This document shows, one piece after another, positions 9,477 through 19,373 of a stretch of 64,000 nucleotides of DNA. A model generated the notes under the pieces. It saw only the letters and a program-made list of their open reading frames with translations. It had not been told where the DNA came from and did not search any database. Source of the DNA: Candidatus Methanomethylophilus sp. 1R26 (GTDB lineage: Archaea > Thermoplasmatota > Thermoplasmata > Methanomassiliicoccales > Methanomethylophilaceae). Each line of letters opens with the position of its first letter. Positions within the stretch are counted from its first letter, which is position 1. The translations under genes were made by a program, and so were the position numbers. Location of the stretch: NCBI RefSeq assembly GCF_001481295.1, contig NZ_LOPS01000042.1, positions 31,109-95,108 on the forward strand, given 5' to 3'.

Positions 9477-10757
9477 ATGATCGATAAGAAGATCATCGCA
9501 ATCGCAGCCGTTGCGATACTCGTTGTCGCCGGCATTTCTGCAATAATGATCATCGGCAACGATGATGAGGATTCTAAGGACAGCACGGACTTCGCAGGCA
9601 AGGAACTGGAGGTCGCGGACAATCTGGACAACGGCATCGTAGCCGTGGGCCAGGATTCCTTCAGATGGATGACCTATTTCGGCCTGGCGGACAAATGCGT
9701 CATGGTGGACATGAACGATATGAGCAACTATCTCGGGAAATCCTTCATGTACACAGGACGTGCGCTTGTCGATATTGAGGGCGGAAATAGTGCCAAACTG
9801 ACCGCCGACGATGCTGCGCGCGCATACTTCACGCATACCAACTGCGGGATAACGGATGAAGACGTGGGCACCATTCTCAAGCTCAAGCCGTCCGTGATGG
9901 TCATACCTGCCGGATTCTATGACGATTATCCGACCCAGATGGCAGCAGTGGAGAAGGCCGGCATCAACACCCTTGCCATCGGATACATTTACACCTTCCT
10001 TGAGAAGGACACATTCAGCATAACTCCCGATCTGGACAAGCAGATCGACATCATCTCCACCGTCCTGAAGCAGGGAGATAGGGGGAATGAGCTCAGAGCG
10101 GCATTCGAATACCTCGTTGACGACCTCAGGGAGCTCTCTTCCAAGGTGACTTCCAAGAGGACTGCATATGTCGGTGCACTTGCATACAACGGAGCTCACG
10201 GACTGGATTCCTCCATTCCATATTACATGCCTATGGAACTTGCCGGAGTGGAGAACATCCTCAACGATACGATCGACTATGAGGGCTCCGGAGTGAAGAC
10301 TTACTCCTCTGCCAGCATCGCCGGCAACATCAAGGATGACACAATCCTGTTCATAGATGCATCCGGATACTTCCAGAGCGCGAAGACCAATGAATCATTG
10401 GGTGTTGCAAAACTGTTCCAGGGACATGAGGCTTACATCGTCGCCGATTATATCTGGACGGGCATAAACTACGACACTATCTTCGTGGATGCCTACCAGA
10501 TACTGAGATATGCATACGGCGATTCCGTACTCACCGAATCGCAGTTCGGAGAGAAGACCGCCAAGGTATACGATCTATTCTACGGGACCCACATGAGCAA
10601 CAGGAACATATCGGAATTCTCGAAATACACTGTGGAACTGCCTTCCGAAGGTACCACGATATTCGAGGACATGAGCAACTTCCACGAAGTCTTCAGAGGC
10701 AACCCGATCTACGGGTCGGTCAGCATAGGCTCCGACGGAAAACTCTCCCTGGCCTGA
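9477..10757 (+). CDS. ABC importer substrate-binding protein (iron-siderophore/cobalamin type)
   Basis: Extracellular, membrane-anchored binding protein of the FepB/BtuF (Peripla_BP_2) class, 426 aa. Residues 1-27 (MIDKKIIAIAAVAILVVAG...) are one hydrophobic helix without a lipobox cysteine, so it is probably held by an uncleaved signal anchor. An acidic, Asp/Ser-rich linker follows (residues 28-37), then two lobes with typical segments GITDEDVGTILKLKPSVMVIP and ADYIWTGINYDTIFVDAYQI. First gene of a four-gene operon with permease, ATPase and methyltransferase. Third codon positions are less GC-rich than in flanking housekeeping genes, suggesting acquisition. The ligand (Fe-siderophore, haem or corrinoid) cannot be told from sequence. 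Confidence 0.85.
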   Translation: MIDKKIIAIAAVAILVVAGISAIMIIGNDDEDSKDSTDFAGKELEVADNLDNGIVAVGQDSFRWMTYFGLADKCVMVDMNDMSNYLGKSFMYTGRALVDIEGGNSAKLTADDAARAYFTHTNCGITDEDVGTILKLKPSVMVIPAGFYDDYPTQMAAVEKAGINTLAIGYIYTFLEKDTFSITPDLDKQIDIISTVLKQGDRGNELRAAFEYLVDDLRELSSKVTSKRTAYVGALAYNGAHGLDSSIPYYMPMELAGVENILNDTIDYEGSGVKTYSSASIAGNIKDDTILFIDASGYFQSAKTNESLGVAKLFQGHEAYIVADYIWTGINYDTIFVDAYQILRYAYGDSVLTESQFGEKTAKVYDLFYGTHMSNRNISEFSKYTVELPSEGTTIFEDMSNFHEVFRGNPIYGSVSIGSDGKLSLA

Positions 10758-10808
10758 TCCCTTCGGCAAACATCTCTGCCCCCTCGGCAGCGAGGGGGCA
10801 CTAACAGA

Positions 10809-11932
10809 ATGATGCACATGGCTGGTTACGGAATCAGGGAATTCAAGAAACACTCACATCGGAAACTGAACATTATAATAGCAATGGGGATCCTCACCGC
10901 GATCTCTGCGGTAGTAACCCTGAAGATAGACCTCGGGCATATCGGTTACAAAGAACTCCTCCACATCATATTCAATAAGAACGACCCCTCCAATGACCTC
11001 ATAAACGGGATTCTGATCTGGGACCTGGGCATACCCCGCATACTGTCATGCATCCTGGCAGGCTTCGCTCTGGGCATCGCCGGCGCGGTGATGCAGTGCG
11101 TCCTGAAGAACCCCCTCGGCTCCCCGTATACGCTGGGAATATCCAATGCGGCGGCTTTCGGGGCATCCGTAGGGATAGTCATCTTGGGAGGGGGCATGAT
11201 CTCCGGACAGAGCCATGCCACGATATCCATTGACAACCCGTACATCGTCACGGCGAGCGCGTTCGCATGGTCCATGATCGCCACGGGGGTCATCATCCTT
11301 CTGGTCAGGATCACCAAAGTGAGCCCTGAGACCATGGTCCTTGCAGGGGTAGCGCTGAGTTCCATATTCTCTGCCGGAATCAGCCTTCTGCAGTACATGT
11401 TCAATGAGTACGCGCTGTCCACCATCGTATTCTGGCAGTTCGGCTCTATGGGGAAGGCCGGATGGAACGAGCTGACGCTAATCGCCGCCGTATCTCTGGC
11501 TGCCATATCATTTTCCTTTACAGCCGCATGGACTACAACGCGCTTGATGCCGGGGACGAGGTAGCATCATCCCTTGGGGTGAACGTGAACGGCCTCAGGC
11601 TCACCACCCTGTTCATGTCCGCCCTGCTGACATCCGTCGTGGTGTCATTCATGGGCATTGTGGCATTCATAGGGCTTCTCGGACCGCACATGGTGCGCAG
11701 ATTCGTCGGAAACGACCATCGCTATCTGCTTCCCGGATCGATGTTCGTTGGCGCAACAATACTCCTCATATCAGACTGCATAGGCCAGACAGCGATGGAT
11801 TTCACTCTGCCGGTAGGCATAATAACATCGTTCCTCGGAGGTCCCCTTTTCCTGTATCTCCTGGTCAGAGGGTACCGCAAGAAGAAGGGGAGGCTGGCTG
11901 AATTCATAAAATCGAAGAAGGGTGAAGAATGA
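10809..11932 (+). CDS. FecCD-type ABC permease
   Basis: Membrane permease of the FecCD/BtuC family, about 374 codons, with ten predicted helices. Family segments: DLGIPRILSCILAGFALGIAGAVMQ, NPLGSPYTLGISNAAAFGA, and after the frame break GIVAFIGLLGPHMVRRFVGNDHR and LPVGIITSFLGGPLFLYLL. The frame breaks in the T run at 11511-11514; one extra T joins the halves as ISFFLYSRMDYNALDAGDE. ATGs at 10809, 10812 and 10818 are all possible. The stop overlaps the ATPase start (ATGA, 11929-11932), so the pair is translationally coupled. Confidence 0.88.
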
Positions 11933-12747
11933 CCGTCCTGGAAGTGGAAGAACTGCATTTTTCATACGAAACCAAGGAGGTCCTTAAGGGAGTGACCCTA
12001 AGCGCAAAAGAGAATGAGATCGTATCCATTCTGGGACCGAACGGAGTGGGGAAGACCACACTTCTACGCTGCATATGCAATATGCACAGACCTGATTCCG
12101 GCAAAGTAAGAGTGTGCGGAAGCGACCTATCGGCGATACCGCCGAAGGAGATGGCAAAACTTGTAGGGTATGTTCCGCAGAAGGCGGACGCTACCCGCGC
12201 CACAGTCTTCGATTCGGTCCTTATCGGAAGACGGCCCCATATGGGGATAACGTTCTCCGACCATGACCTGGAAATCGCATGGGGCGTGATAGAATCATTG
12301 GGCCTCGGAAGCAAATCCCTGGATTTCGTCGATGAGATCAGCGGGGGAGAATTCCAGAAAGTGCAGATCGCCAGGGCATTGGCCCAGGAGCCGAAACTCC
12401 TTGTTCTGGACGAGCCATCGAATAATCTGGACATCGCCAATCAGCACATCACCATGAGAATGATAGAGCATGTTGTAAGGGAACACGGTCTCTGCACGGT
12501 CATGACAATGCACGACATAAATCTGGCCGCATATTACTCGGATAAGTTCGTTTTCATCAAAGACGGGAAGATCGCCGCTTTCGGAGGCCGCGATGTCATA
12601 ACCCCCGAGATAATCAGAGAAGTATACGGGATAGAAGCTGATGTCATCAACCATAATAGGCAGACAGTAGTGATCCCATGCAGGGAGCAGCCGCAATACA
12701 ATCGTACCAACGGAAAGGGAAGAACTGACATCGCCCGAGGTGATTGA
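11929..12747 (+). CDS. ABC importer ATPase (FecE/BtuD type)
   Basis: Cytoplasmic ATPase that powers the FecCD-type permease. 272 aa: Walker A GPNGVGKT, Q-loop near YVPQKAD, signature ISGGEFQKV, Walker B LLVLDEPSNNLD and H-loop TMHDINLA. The order binding protein, permease, ATPase is that of Fe3+-siderophore/vitamin B12 importers. The C terminus (INHNRQTVVIP) is the usual family extension. Coupled to the permease by ATGA overlap; its own stop (12745-12747) lies inside the initiation region of the next gene. Confidence 0.93.
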   Translation: MTVLEVEELHFSYETKEVLKGVTLSAKENEIVSILGPNGVGKTTLLRCICNMHRPDSGKVRVCGSDLSAIPPKEMAKLVGYVPQKADATRATVFDSVLIGRRPHMGITFSDHDLEIAWGVIESLGLGSKSLDFVDEISGGEFQKVQIARALAQEPKLLVLDEPSNNLDIANQHITMRMIEHVVREHGLCTVMTMHDINLAAYYSDKFVFIKDGKIAAFGGRDVITPEIIREVYGIEADVINHNRQTVVIPCREQPQYNRTNGKGRTDIARGD

Positions 12748-12748
12748 T

Positions 12749-13537
12749 TTGTCGGACGTGCATCCGTTCATAGGCGAGAAACTCAGTTATGAGGAGACTC
12801 TGGAATTCTGGGACAGCTACTCGGATCATTATTCCGGCATGCAGCAGGGGGATATCCCGATTCGCATCGTGGACCGCCTTATGAACATGGGTATTCTGAG
12901 AAGCGGGGACGATGTCCTTGAGATAGGATCAGGCACTGGCACGTATTCATTGGTGATGTCGCCCCATGTCCGGACGCTCACATGCATGGATGCATCCCCG
13001 CGCATGATGTCGCGCCTGTCCGCAGAAGCATCCGCCCGCGGTCTGGACAACATCACATATGTCTTAGATGATTGGAATTCATATGTGCCAGATATAAAAT
13101 TCGATGCGTGCATAGCCACCCTTTGCCCCGGAAGCGGGAGCCCGGAATCCATATCGCGCATGGAAGCATCCGCCCGCAGATCGTGCATCCTCGTTTCTTG
13201 GCTGGTTAACCATGGCGATGACCTCAGCACCGAGATTTGGAAAAGATTGGGCAAAGACTACGGATTCGACCTCCGCAGATCTACGGCAGTGGAGGATCGT
13301 CTGAAGGACAGCAGACGCAACCCTCATCTGGAGTTCTTCAAAACCCGCATAGAAGTGGATATCCCGATTACCAAACTGATAGCTGAAGAAGAATCGGTTT
13401 TCCGCGCATATGGTGTGAAAGCGGATATCGCAGGTATTGTGAAAGACATCCTCGAATCGGAATTGGATGGGGACGTGCTTCATTATTCGGCGGAGAATGA
13501 GATGAAACTCATCTGCTGGAATCCTGAAAAATCATGA
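12749..13537 (+). CDS. SAM-dependent methyltransferase in importer operon
   Basis: Class I methyltransferase of about 262 aa. Motif I is VLEIGSGTGTYSL, followed by CMDASPRM (acidic residue at the end of strand 2) and FDACIATLCPG in place of the usual motif IV. I prefer TTG 12749 as start because GAGGTGA lies 5 bases before it; GTG 12740 in the same frame would overlap that ribosome site. Methyltransferases next to iron/corrinoid importers may modify the imported chelate, but that is inference. Cysteine and histidine content is unremarkable. Ends the operon, TGA 13535-13537. Confidence 0.75.
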   Translation: MSDVHPFIGEKLSYEETLEFWDSYSDHYSGMQQGDIPIRIVDRLMNMGILRSGDDVLEIGSGTGTYSLVMSPHVRTLTCMDASPRMMSRLSAEASARGLDNITYVLDDWNSYVPDIKFDACIATLCPGSGSPESISRMEASARRSCILVSWLVNHGDDLSTEIWKRLGKDYGFDLRRSTAVEDRLKDSRRNPHLEFFKTRIEVDIPITKLIAEEESVFRAYGVKADIAGIVKDILESELDGDVLHYSAENEMKLICWNPEKS

Positions 13538-13719
13538 TTCGTATCATACGAAAAGTGTTCTGTATCGGATCGGACAGAACAATCGATTGGCAATTTCCAG
13601 AAAACCTCGGATTGAATGGTCCCTTATACTTGACAAGAACAGATTAAAAGTGCCAGTATCCAATCTGCGGATGAACGCTGTTGTTCCGCTCCCATCCATT
13701 CCATGTTATCATTGTATGT

Positions 13720-13748
13720 TTTATAACATAGTTCGGGATTCTGACGGC
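13720..13748 (+). promoter_or_regulatory. Promoter of the amber-containing PHP gene
   Basis: TTTATAAC at 13720-13727 lies 22-29 bases before ATG 13749, with no ribosome site between, as for a leaderless archaeal transcript. This supports 13749 as the start and shows that the gene is a real transcription unit. Confidence 0.5.
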
Positions 13749-14705
13749 ATGGAGAAGATGGGGAAGGCGGACACGCATGTGCACACCTTCTACTCAGGCT
13801 TCAACACCCTGGGGCTGATGAGCTTCCCGGAATCGGTGATACCTCCGGAGAGGCAGGTCGACGATGCCCGCCGCCGCGGGCTGAACGTCCTCTGCATCAC
13901 CGACCACAATGAGGTGGCCGGAGGGTTCCGTGCCCAGGAGTACGCGAAGCAGTTCGATGATATCGAGGTCGTCGTAGGTGACGAGGTCATGTGCGACGAG
14001 GGCGAGGTGATCGGCCTCTGGCTCACCGAGAAGCCCAAGAAGTACCTCTCCCCGGAGGAGGCCGTCGACATCATCCACGAGCAGGGCGGGCTGGCCATCG
14101 CGCCGCACCCGTTCAGCGTCCATGTGGACGGCCTGCAGGAGAGGATCCTCGACCTCCCGCTGGAAGGCATAGAGGTCATGAACGGCGGCCACCCGGAGAT
14201 CTATTCCAATTAGTTCGCCAAGTGCGTGTCCGGGCTCTTCCCGGGCAGATGGGCGGAGACCTCCGGATCGGACGCCCACTCCCTTTTCACGGCCGGCTAC
14301 AACTGGACGGAGTTCCCGGGGAGCACGGCCGAGGACCTCAGGAAGGCCATCCTGCATAAGGAGACCGTTGCAGCGGGCGAACCCGCTCCGGTGCTGGGAC
14401 AGGTCCAATGGAGCATGGAGGTCGTCTGGGGAGGGCAGAAGCTCATGTACAAATCCCTGAGGCACAGGCTGGAGGAGGAAGAGGACAATGCCCTCATCCA
14501 CAAGATCAACTCGATCACCGACCTCAAGAAGGCCACCGGGATAGTCGCCGGCTTCGCCTACGAGTTCCCGCTGACCGTCATGCTGGCCACGCTCCTCAGC
14601 ACCCAGTTCCTCAAGAGGAAGGCCAAAGCGGCCATGAAGGACATCGACAGGCGCCTCGATGCCATAAAGGCAAGGGGTTGGGAAGATGCAGGGAAAGAGA
14701 ACTGA
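13749..14705 (+). CDS. PHP-domain phosphoesterase with in-frame TAG codon
   Basis: PHP-family metal-dependent phosphoesterase, 318 codons counting the TAG. Metal-site motifs: ADTHVHTFYS, CITDHNEV, VVGDEVM, IAPHPFS and, after the TAG, SGSDAHSLF. The TAG at 14211-14213 follows EIYSN and is followed in the same frame by FAKCVSGLFPGRW, so the last metal-binding motif (GSDAH) lies beyond it. In the paralogue at 2880-3535 the matching place reads SANRRSMKLAKS with no gap, so only one residue is needed at the TAG. UAG reading (pyrrolysine in Methanomassiliicoccales) or a substitution are the options. The C-terminal ~90 residues include a hydrophobic segment (VAGFAYEFPLTVMLATLL). The end overlaps the next gene by 20 bases. 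Confidence 0.8.
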
Positions 14706-15063
14706 CAGTCCAGGCAATGAGGTCTTCGGGGTCGGCGTCGACGTCCCGGAGGAGTTCCTGGAGAAGCTCATGGACGCCATAGATGCGGCCATGGAGCCCG
14801 TCTACCCGGGTTACAGGCGCTCGTTCCGCTATTATCCGGTCACCGGGACCTGGAAGACGATGGAGGGTTCGCACCCGTACATCGGCAGGCCGGGGGAGAT
14901 TTCCGTCGAGAAGGAGGTCCGCCTGGAGTTCGTCGTCAGGAAGGAGGACCTGCCGGCGGTCATGGAGGCCGTCAGCAGGGTGCACCCCTACGAGGAGCCC
15001 GCGGTCGACGTTTACCGCGAGGTCCCGTGGAGGTCGCTCATTCCTGCTTCTCGGTCACGTTGA
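14686..15063 (+). CDS. NIF3/YqfO-insert-like protein
   Basis: 125-aa protein resembling the CutA/PII-like domain found inserted in YqfO/NIF3 proteins: FRYYPVTGTWKTMEGSHPYIG, then VRLEFVVRKEDLPAVMEAV and the hallmark HPYEEPAVDVYR. In that fold the domain trimerises and may bind metal or a small ligand; here it stands alone. Start ATG 14686 overlaps the preceding PHP gene, implying co-translation. The last seven residues (PASRSR region) overlap the convergent gene ending at 15038, and the true C terminus could differ by a frame slip. Function unknown. Confidence 0.65.
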   Translation: MQGKRTDSPGNEVFGVGVDVPEEFLEKLMDAIDAAMEPVYPGYRRSFRYYPVTGTWKTMEGSHPYIGRPGEISVEKEVRLEFVVRKEDLPAVMEAVSRVHPYEEPAVDVYREVPWRSLIPASRSR

Positions 15064-15646
15064 AAACGTTGTCGAACGTCCTCTGCATCCTGAAATTGCG
15101 GATGCTGTTCTTGCGGTAGACGACGTCCTCGGGCGGGATCAGCCCGTTCTCGCCGTAGAAGTCGAGGAGCCTGTCCGCCGCCTCGTAATCGTAGCGGACG
15201 CCCACCAGCACATTGAGCTTAAAGTTCCTGCAGGGGATGTTCTCGGGGAAATCGTTCCCGTTCCCGCGGGCGAGTTCCTTCTCCCTGACCTCGTCGTCGT
15301 TGAGGAGGAGCCCCATGTCCTCATCGCAGAAGCGCTCGCAGAGGTCGTATTGCTCGGCCATGTAGAGGCCCTCGATGGCGCTCTCCCTCAGGAAGTACAG
15401 CTCTGCGCCGGCGATGCCGAGGCCGTCGAAGCTCGGAGCGATCTCGGCCAGGAACTTCCAGTTGTGGTCTTCGGCCGCCAGGCGGCATACGGAGGCCAGG
15501 AACGGCCCGGCGCTGCCGGCCTCCGCCCTGTCGATGTACCTTCCCATCCTCACGCGGTTCTGGTCCGAAAGTGAGCCGTACCAGTCCCCGAGGCCCGCCT
15601 TGCGGACCTTCTCGGGAACGCCCTTGTTTGAGCCGAATCCGAACAT
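15038..15646 (-). CDS. Conserved-looking protein of unknown function, 202 aa
   Basis: Intact leftward reading frame starting MFGFGSNKGVPEKVRK. No domain that I recognise. It is soluble, mostly helical in appearance, with repeated Leu/Ala/Glu-rich segments (AEQYDLCERFCDEDMGLLLNDDE, NFKLNVLVGVRYDYEAADRLLDFYGENG) that could be TPR-like helical hairpins. The MFGFG start recalls the MFGRKK/MGLFGRK starts of the family at 51869-53648, but I see no alignment beyond that. Convergent with the NIF3-like gene (26-base overlap of ends). Confidence 0.6.
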   Translation of the reverse strand: MFGFGSNKGVPEKVRKAGLGDWYGSLSDQNRVRMGRYIDRAEAGSAGPFLASVCRLAAEDHNWKFLAEIAPSFDGLGIAGAELYFLRESAIEGLYMAEQYDLCERFCDEDMGLLLNDDEVREKELARGNGNDFPENIPCRNFKLNVLVGVRYDYEAADRLLDFYGENGLIPPEDVVYRKNSIRNFRMQRTFDNVFNVTEKQE

Positions 15647-15706
15647 GGCCGCTGTATAGCTGTGGCGGTAATAAAACGCTGGGTCTGCTGCGGTCCCGGG
15701 GCTGTG

Positions 15707-16797
15707 TCAGAGCTGCCGCTCCCCGCTGTCCGCATCGTCGCCGCCATCCCCGCCGTCCCTGTCCCTGTTCTTGTCGCGGGCGATCTTCAGGTAGTGGGTG
15801 TCGCACTTGGTGATGTTGTCGGTGACCAGGTACTTCACCGAGACGAACGGCGCAGAGCGCCGGGTGCAGTCCGCCTTCTGGCAGCTCTTGCAGAACAGCC
15901 TGTCGCAGGGCTCCGTCATGATGGTGATGTCGGTGTCGTCCCCGATCTCCCCCTTGATGTTGCAGCACATGGAGTCGATGAGTTTCTGGGACTCCTCCAC
16001 GGTCATGTCAGCGGGGACGGTCATGTGGGCGTCGACGTGCATGGTCACGCCGTACTTGGTCACCCTGAGGTGGTGCACCTCGATGACGTCCGGCGTCCTC
16101 GTCTTGTTGATGCAGCGGGTCACCCGGCGGAGGGCGTCCTCGTCGACGGTATCCATGATCTCGTACATGGACCTCCTGAGCACGCGCACGCCGGTTATGA
16201 TGATGAAGGCGCCGAACAGCAGCGCGGTCAGCGGGTCCAGGATGTACCAGTCGTATCCGAGGCTGTCCCCGATGTAGACCAGAGAGAGGCCGATGAGGAT
16301 ACCGATGGAATCGAAGGTGTCGGTGCAGAGGTGCTTCCCGCTGGCCTCGAGCGCGATGGACCCGCTGCTCCTCCCCATCCTGATCGCCTTGTAGCCCATC
16401 AGGAAATTGACCAGGGCGGCGAAGGCGACCAGCACCAGGCCGATGTCCAGGCGGTCGATCTCCTGCGGGGAGATGAAGCGGTTGACGGACTCGACGATGA
16501 TCAGCGCGCCGGCCAGCAGGATCATGCTGCCCTCCATCGAGGAGGAGATGAGCTCCACCCTCCCGTGCCCGTAGGGGTGGTTGGCGTCCGCAGGCTGCAT
16601 GGTAAGATAGAGAGCATACACTCCGACGATGCCGGCGATGACGTGACGATGCTCTCGAGGGCATCGGTGAGGATGGAGACCGAATCGGTGATCACCCAGG
16701 CGATGAACTTCATCAGCATCAGGGCGGCCCCGACCCCGGCGATGAACTTCTGGAAACGATAATTCTGCTTCTCGGCTTCCAGTTTCGCCCTGTCCAT
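15707..16797 (-). CDS. Cation diffusion facilitator (CDF) metal exporter
   Basis: Membrane antiporter for divalent cations (Zn, Fe, Co or Mn), about 364 codons. Start ATG 16797 (MDRAKLEAEKQNYRFQKF). Helix II carries TDALES, and HPYGHGRVE follows. Helix V has the HLCTDTFDS metal site, and the cytoplasmic domain holds VHHLRVTKYGVTMHVDAHMTVPADMTVEESQKL, typical of CDF (short pieces quoted in order). The frame breaks near 16645: GTCACGTC should read GTCAACGTC. A Cys-rich tail, LFCKSCQKADC, precedes a charged C terminus rich in Asp/Arg and may bind metal; this extension is unusual. Next gene in the leftward direction is the convergent unknown gene. Confidence 0.87.
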
Positions 16798-16860
16798 AGC
16801 ATGTCCTAGGGAGCACCGTATAAAATGATTGCTTCGGTTTAAGACTCCCTCAAGGCGTTT

Positions 16861-18271
16861 TTAAGATTCCCTGATATGCCCGGAAGCTTCTTCCGAGCCT
16901 TCTTCCCCGCGGCTCCAGGACAGCGCCATTCCCGCCAGGCACATGCCGAGGCAGATGGTGAACGCGGCGTGTATGGTATCGGCGAAGACCCCGTACCTCT
17001 CGGGCTCGAGGCCGTCGGCGGACCCCATGATCATCGATATGCAGGCCATGGCGATGCCCATGGACACCATCATGCCGGTCTGGCGCATGACCGCGACGAC
17101 GCCAGACGCCTCTCCCCTGTACTGCGGGGGCGCGGAGGACATTATGACCGAGGTGTTGGGGGACGAGAACACCCCCATGCCCGTCCCGATGAGGCACATC
17201 ATGGCGACGACGTACCAGATGTCGAACTCGGTGCCGATGAAGATGAACATCGCGATGCCCGCGCTCATTATCGCCATGCCGGCGGTCGGGAGGAGGCGCT
17301 TGTCCTCCATCCTGTCGGAGACGGCGCCCATCTTCGCCGAGAGGGCCACCTGTATCGCCGGCTGCACGAGCAGGAGGAGCCCGGCCTGGGTGGCGGTGAG
17401 CGCCCCGATGCTCTGCAGGTACAGGGACAGGAAGAACTGCACGCAGTACGATGCCCCGTAGTTGAGGAACGCGGCGAAGCCGGAGCGGGTGAACGTCTTG
17501 ATCCGGAACAGGCGCATGTTGAGCACGGGGGACGGCGACCTGGAGAACCGGAGGAGCGTCAGTGCCAGGAGGACCGCTCCGGCCGGCACGGCGGCGGCCG
17601 CCCAGGTCTCGGTGATGTTGACGACGCCCGACATGAGCACGAAGATCGATATCCCCCAGAGGACGGAGCCCTTCCAGTCCATGGAGTCGTCCGGGGTGGG
17701 CCTGATCTCGTACCTGATCCCCCTGACGAACGTCATGGAGAACGCGCACAGGCAGATGATGAGGGCGAAGCAGCCCCTCCATCCGACGCTGTCCGAGATG
17801 ACCCCTCCCAGGGTGGGCCCCAGCGTAAGTCCGAGGTACACAGCGGTGACGTTCATCCCCAATGCCCATCCGCGCCTGCTCTCAGGGTACACGTAAGTCA
17901 GCATGGCTATCGAGGTGACGTTCATCATCGCCGAGCCGAACCCGATCACGAAACGGCACCCGACCAGGAACCAGAAGCTCGGGCTGATGGCGGCGAGGGA
18001 CGCCGCGGCCGCGGTGATGGCCAGCCCGGTGACGTAGATGCGCCGCATCCCTGCGATCCCCGACAGGCGTCCCGCAGACCATGGCTATGACCGAGCCGAG
18101 GAGGAACAGCGTGTTGATGTACCCGAGGTCGTGGGAGCCCCTGCCGAAATCGTCGCCTATGTCCACCAGGGCCAGGTTGAGCATGGTGCTCATCAGGGGG
18201 GTGATGATCGCGCCTGCCAGCGTGCAGATCATCAGCTTCCTGCGGTCGGAATCGGAATAGGCGCCTTCCAC
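16861..18271 (-). CDS. MFS drug/proton antiporter, 14-helix type
   Basis: Major facilitator transporter of the DHA2-like class, about 470 codons. Start ATG 18271 (MEGAYSDSDRRKLMICTLAG). The first helix holds AGAIITPLMSTMLNLALVDIG; after the frame break near 18070 the protein continues GMRRIYVTGLAI and shows GCRFVIGFGSAMMNV and GWALGMNVTAVYLGLTLGPTLGGV (motif C, antiporter signature). About 13-14 hydrophobic segments in all. Probably exports toxic organic compounds; substrate unknown. Ends with TAA 16861, 64 bases before the CDF gene. Confidence 0.85.
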
Positions 18272-18403
18272 GCCCTGCCATCCGTGCCTCCGTATAAAAA
18301 ACGTAAGAAGATACGAAGGAGGGAACAGCAGCCCACCGACCCTTACGAAACGTCTTAATTTATGATGATATGAATAAAAATACCATGCCCAGTATGCATT
18401 AAG

Positions 18404-18432
18404 TTATATACCGAATTGTCAATCGTTTAGGC
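18404..18432 (+). promoter_or_regulatory. Promoter of the cysK-metA-ridA operon
   Basis: TTATATA at 18404-18410 is 23-29 bases before ATG 18433, giving a leaderless transcript; no ribosome site lies between. The MFS gene on the other strand starts 161 bases away. Confidence 0.55.
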
Positions 18433-19340
18433 ATGGCAATATACAGCTCCGTAACGGAAGCAATCGGGAACACACCGCTCATCAGGCTCAACAGGATAGC
18501 TCCTGCGGGCTCCGAGGTCTATGTGAAGGTCGAGGGCAAGAACCCCGGAGGATCGATCAAGGACCGCGCGGTCCTCTCCATGATCAACGACGCTGAGGCG
18601 CGCGGACAGCTCAAGAAGGGCGGGGTCATCATCGAACCGACCTCCGGGAACACCGGCATCGCCATCGCGATGATCGCGGCCGCCCGCGGGTACAAAGCGA
18701 TACTTGTCATGCCCGACACCATGTCCAAGGAGAGGCAGGCATACCTGAAGGCCTACGGGGCGGAGCTCGTGCTGACCCCCGGGAAGCTCGGCATGCAGGG
18801 GACTCTCGACAAGACGAAGGAGCTCCTCGCCTCGACGCCCGGCTCGATCTCCCTGGGACAGTTCGACAACCCCGCCAACATCCTCGCTCACAGGGCCTCC
18901 ACCGGCAGGGAGATCCTTGCCGACCTGCCCGATGTCACTACGTCGTCGCAGGGTTCGGTACCGGAGGCACCATCTCCGGCATCGCCTGGGCCATCAAGGA
19001 TGCCGGCTCGGACGCCAAGACCGTCGCCGTCGAGCCCGCCGAGAGCCCCCTCATCACCGAGGGGCACGCCGGGCCCCACAAGATCCAGGGCATCGGGGCG
19101 AACTTCGTCCCCGCCAACCTCGACAGGTCCGTCGTGACCGAGGTCTCCACCGTGAAGGGCCAGGATGCCATCGACACCGCCCGCGCCCTCGCCAGGCAGG
19201 AGGGGATCTTCGCCGGCATCTCCTCGGGCGCCAACGTCTTCAAGGCCATCGAGATCGCCAAGGCCCATCCCGGGTCCAAGGTCGTGGCCATCCTCCCCGA
19301 CGGCGGCGACAAGTACGTCAGCACCGGGATCTACGAGTGA
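18433..19340 (+). CDS. cysK: Cysteine synthase (O-acetylserine sulfhydrylase)
   Basis: PLP enzyme joining sulfide to O-acetylserine; about 302 aa. NPGGSIKDRAV holds the PLP lysine, EPTSGNTGIAIA is the substrate/PLP loop, and GFGTGGTISG is the phosphate-binding loop. The frame breaks near 18935: GATGTCACTAC lacks one base before CACTACGTCGTCGC, after which VAGFGTGGTISGIAWAIK continues to IFAGISSGANVFKA. First gene of a sulfur amino-acid operon with metA and ridA; sulfide is abundant in methanogen habitats. Confidence 0.93.
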
Positions 19341-19373
19341 TATCCTCTGCATGAGCGGAGGAGGCGATAGCGC

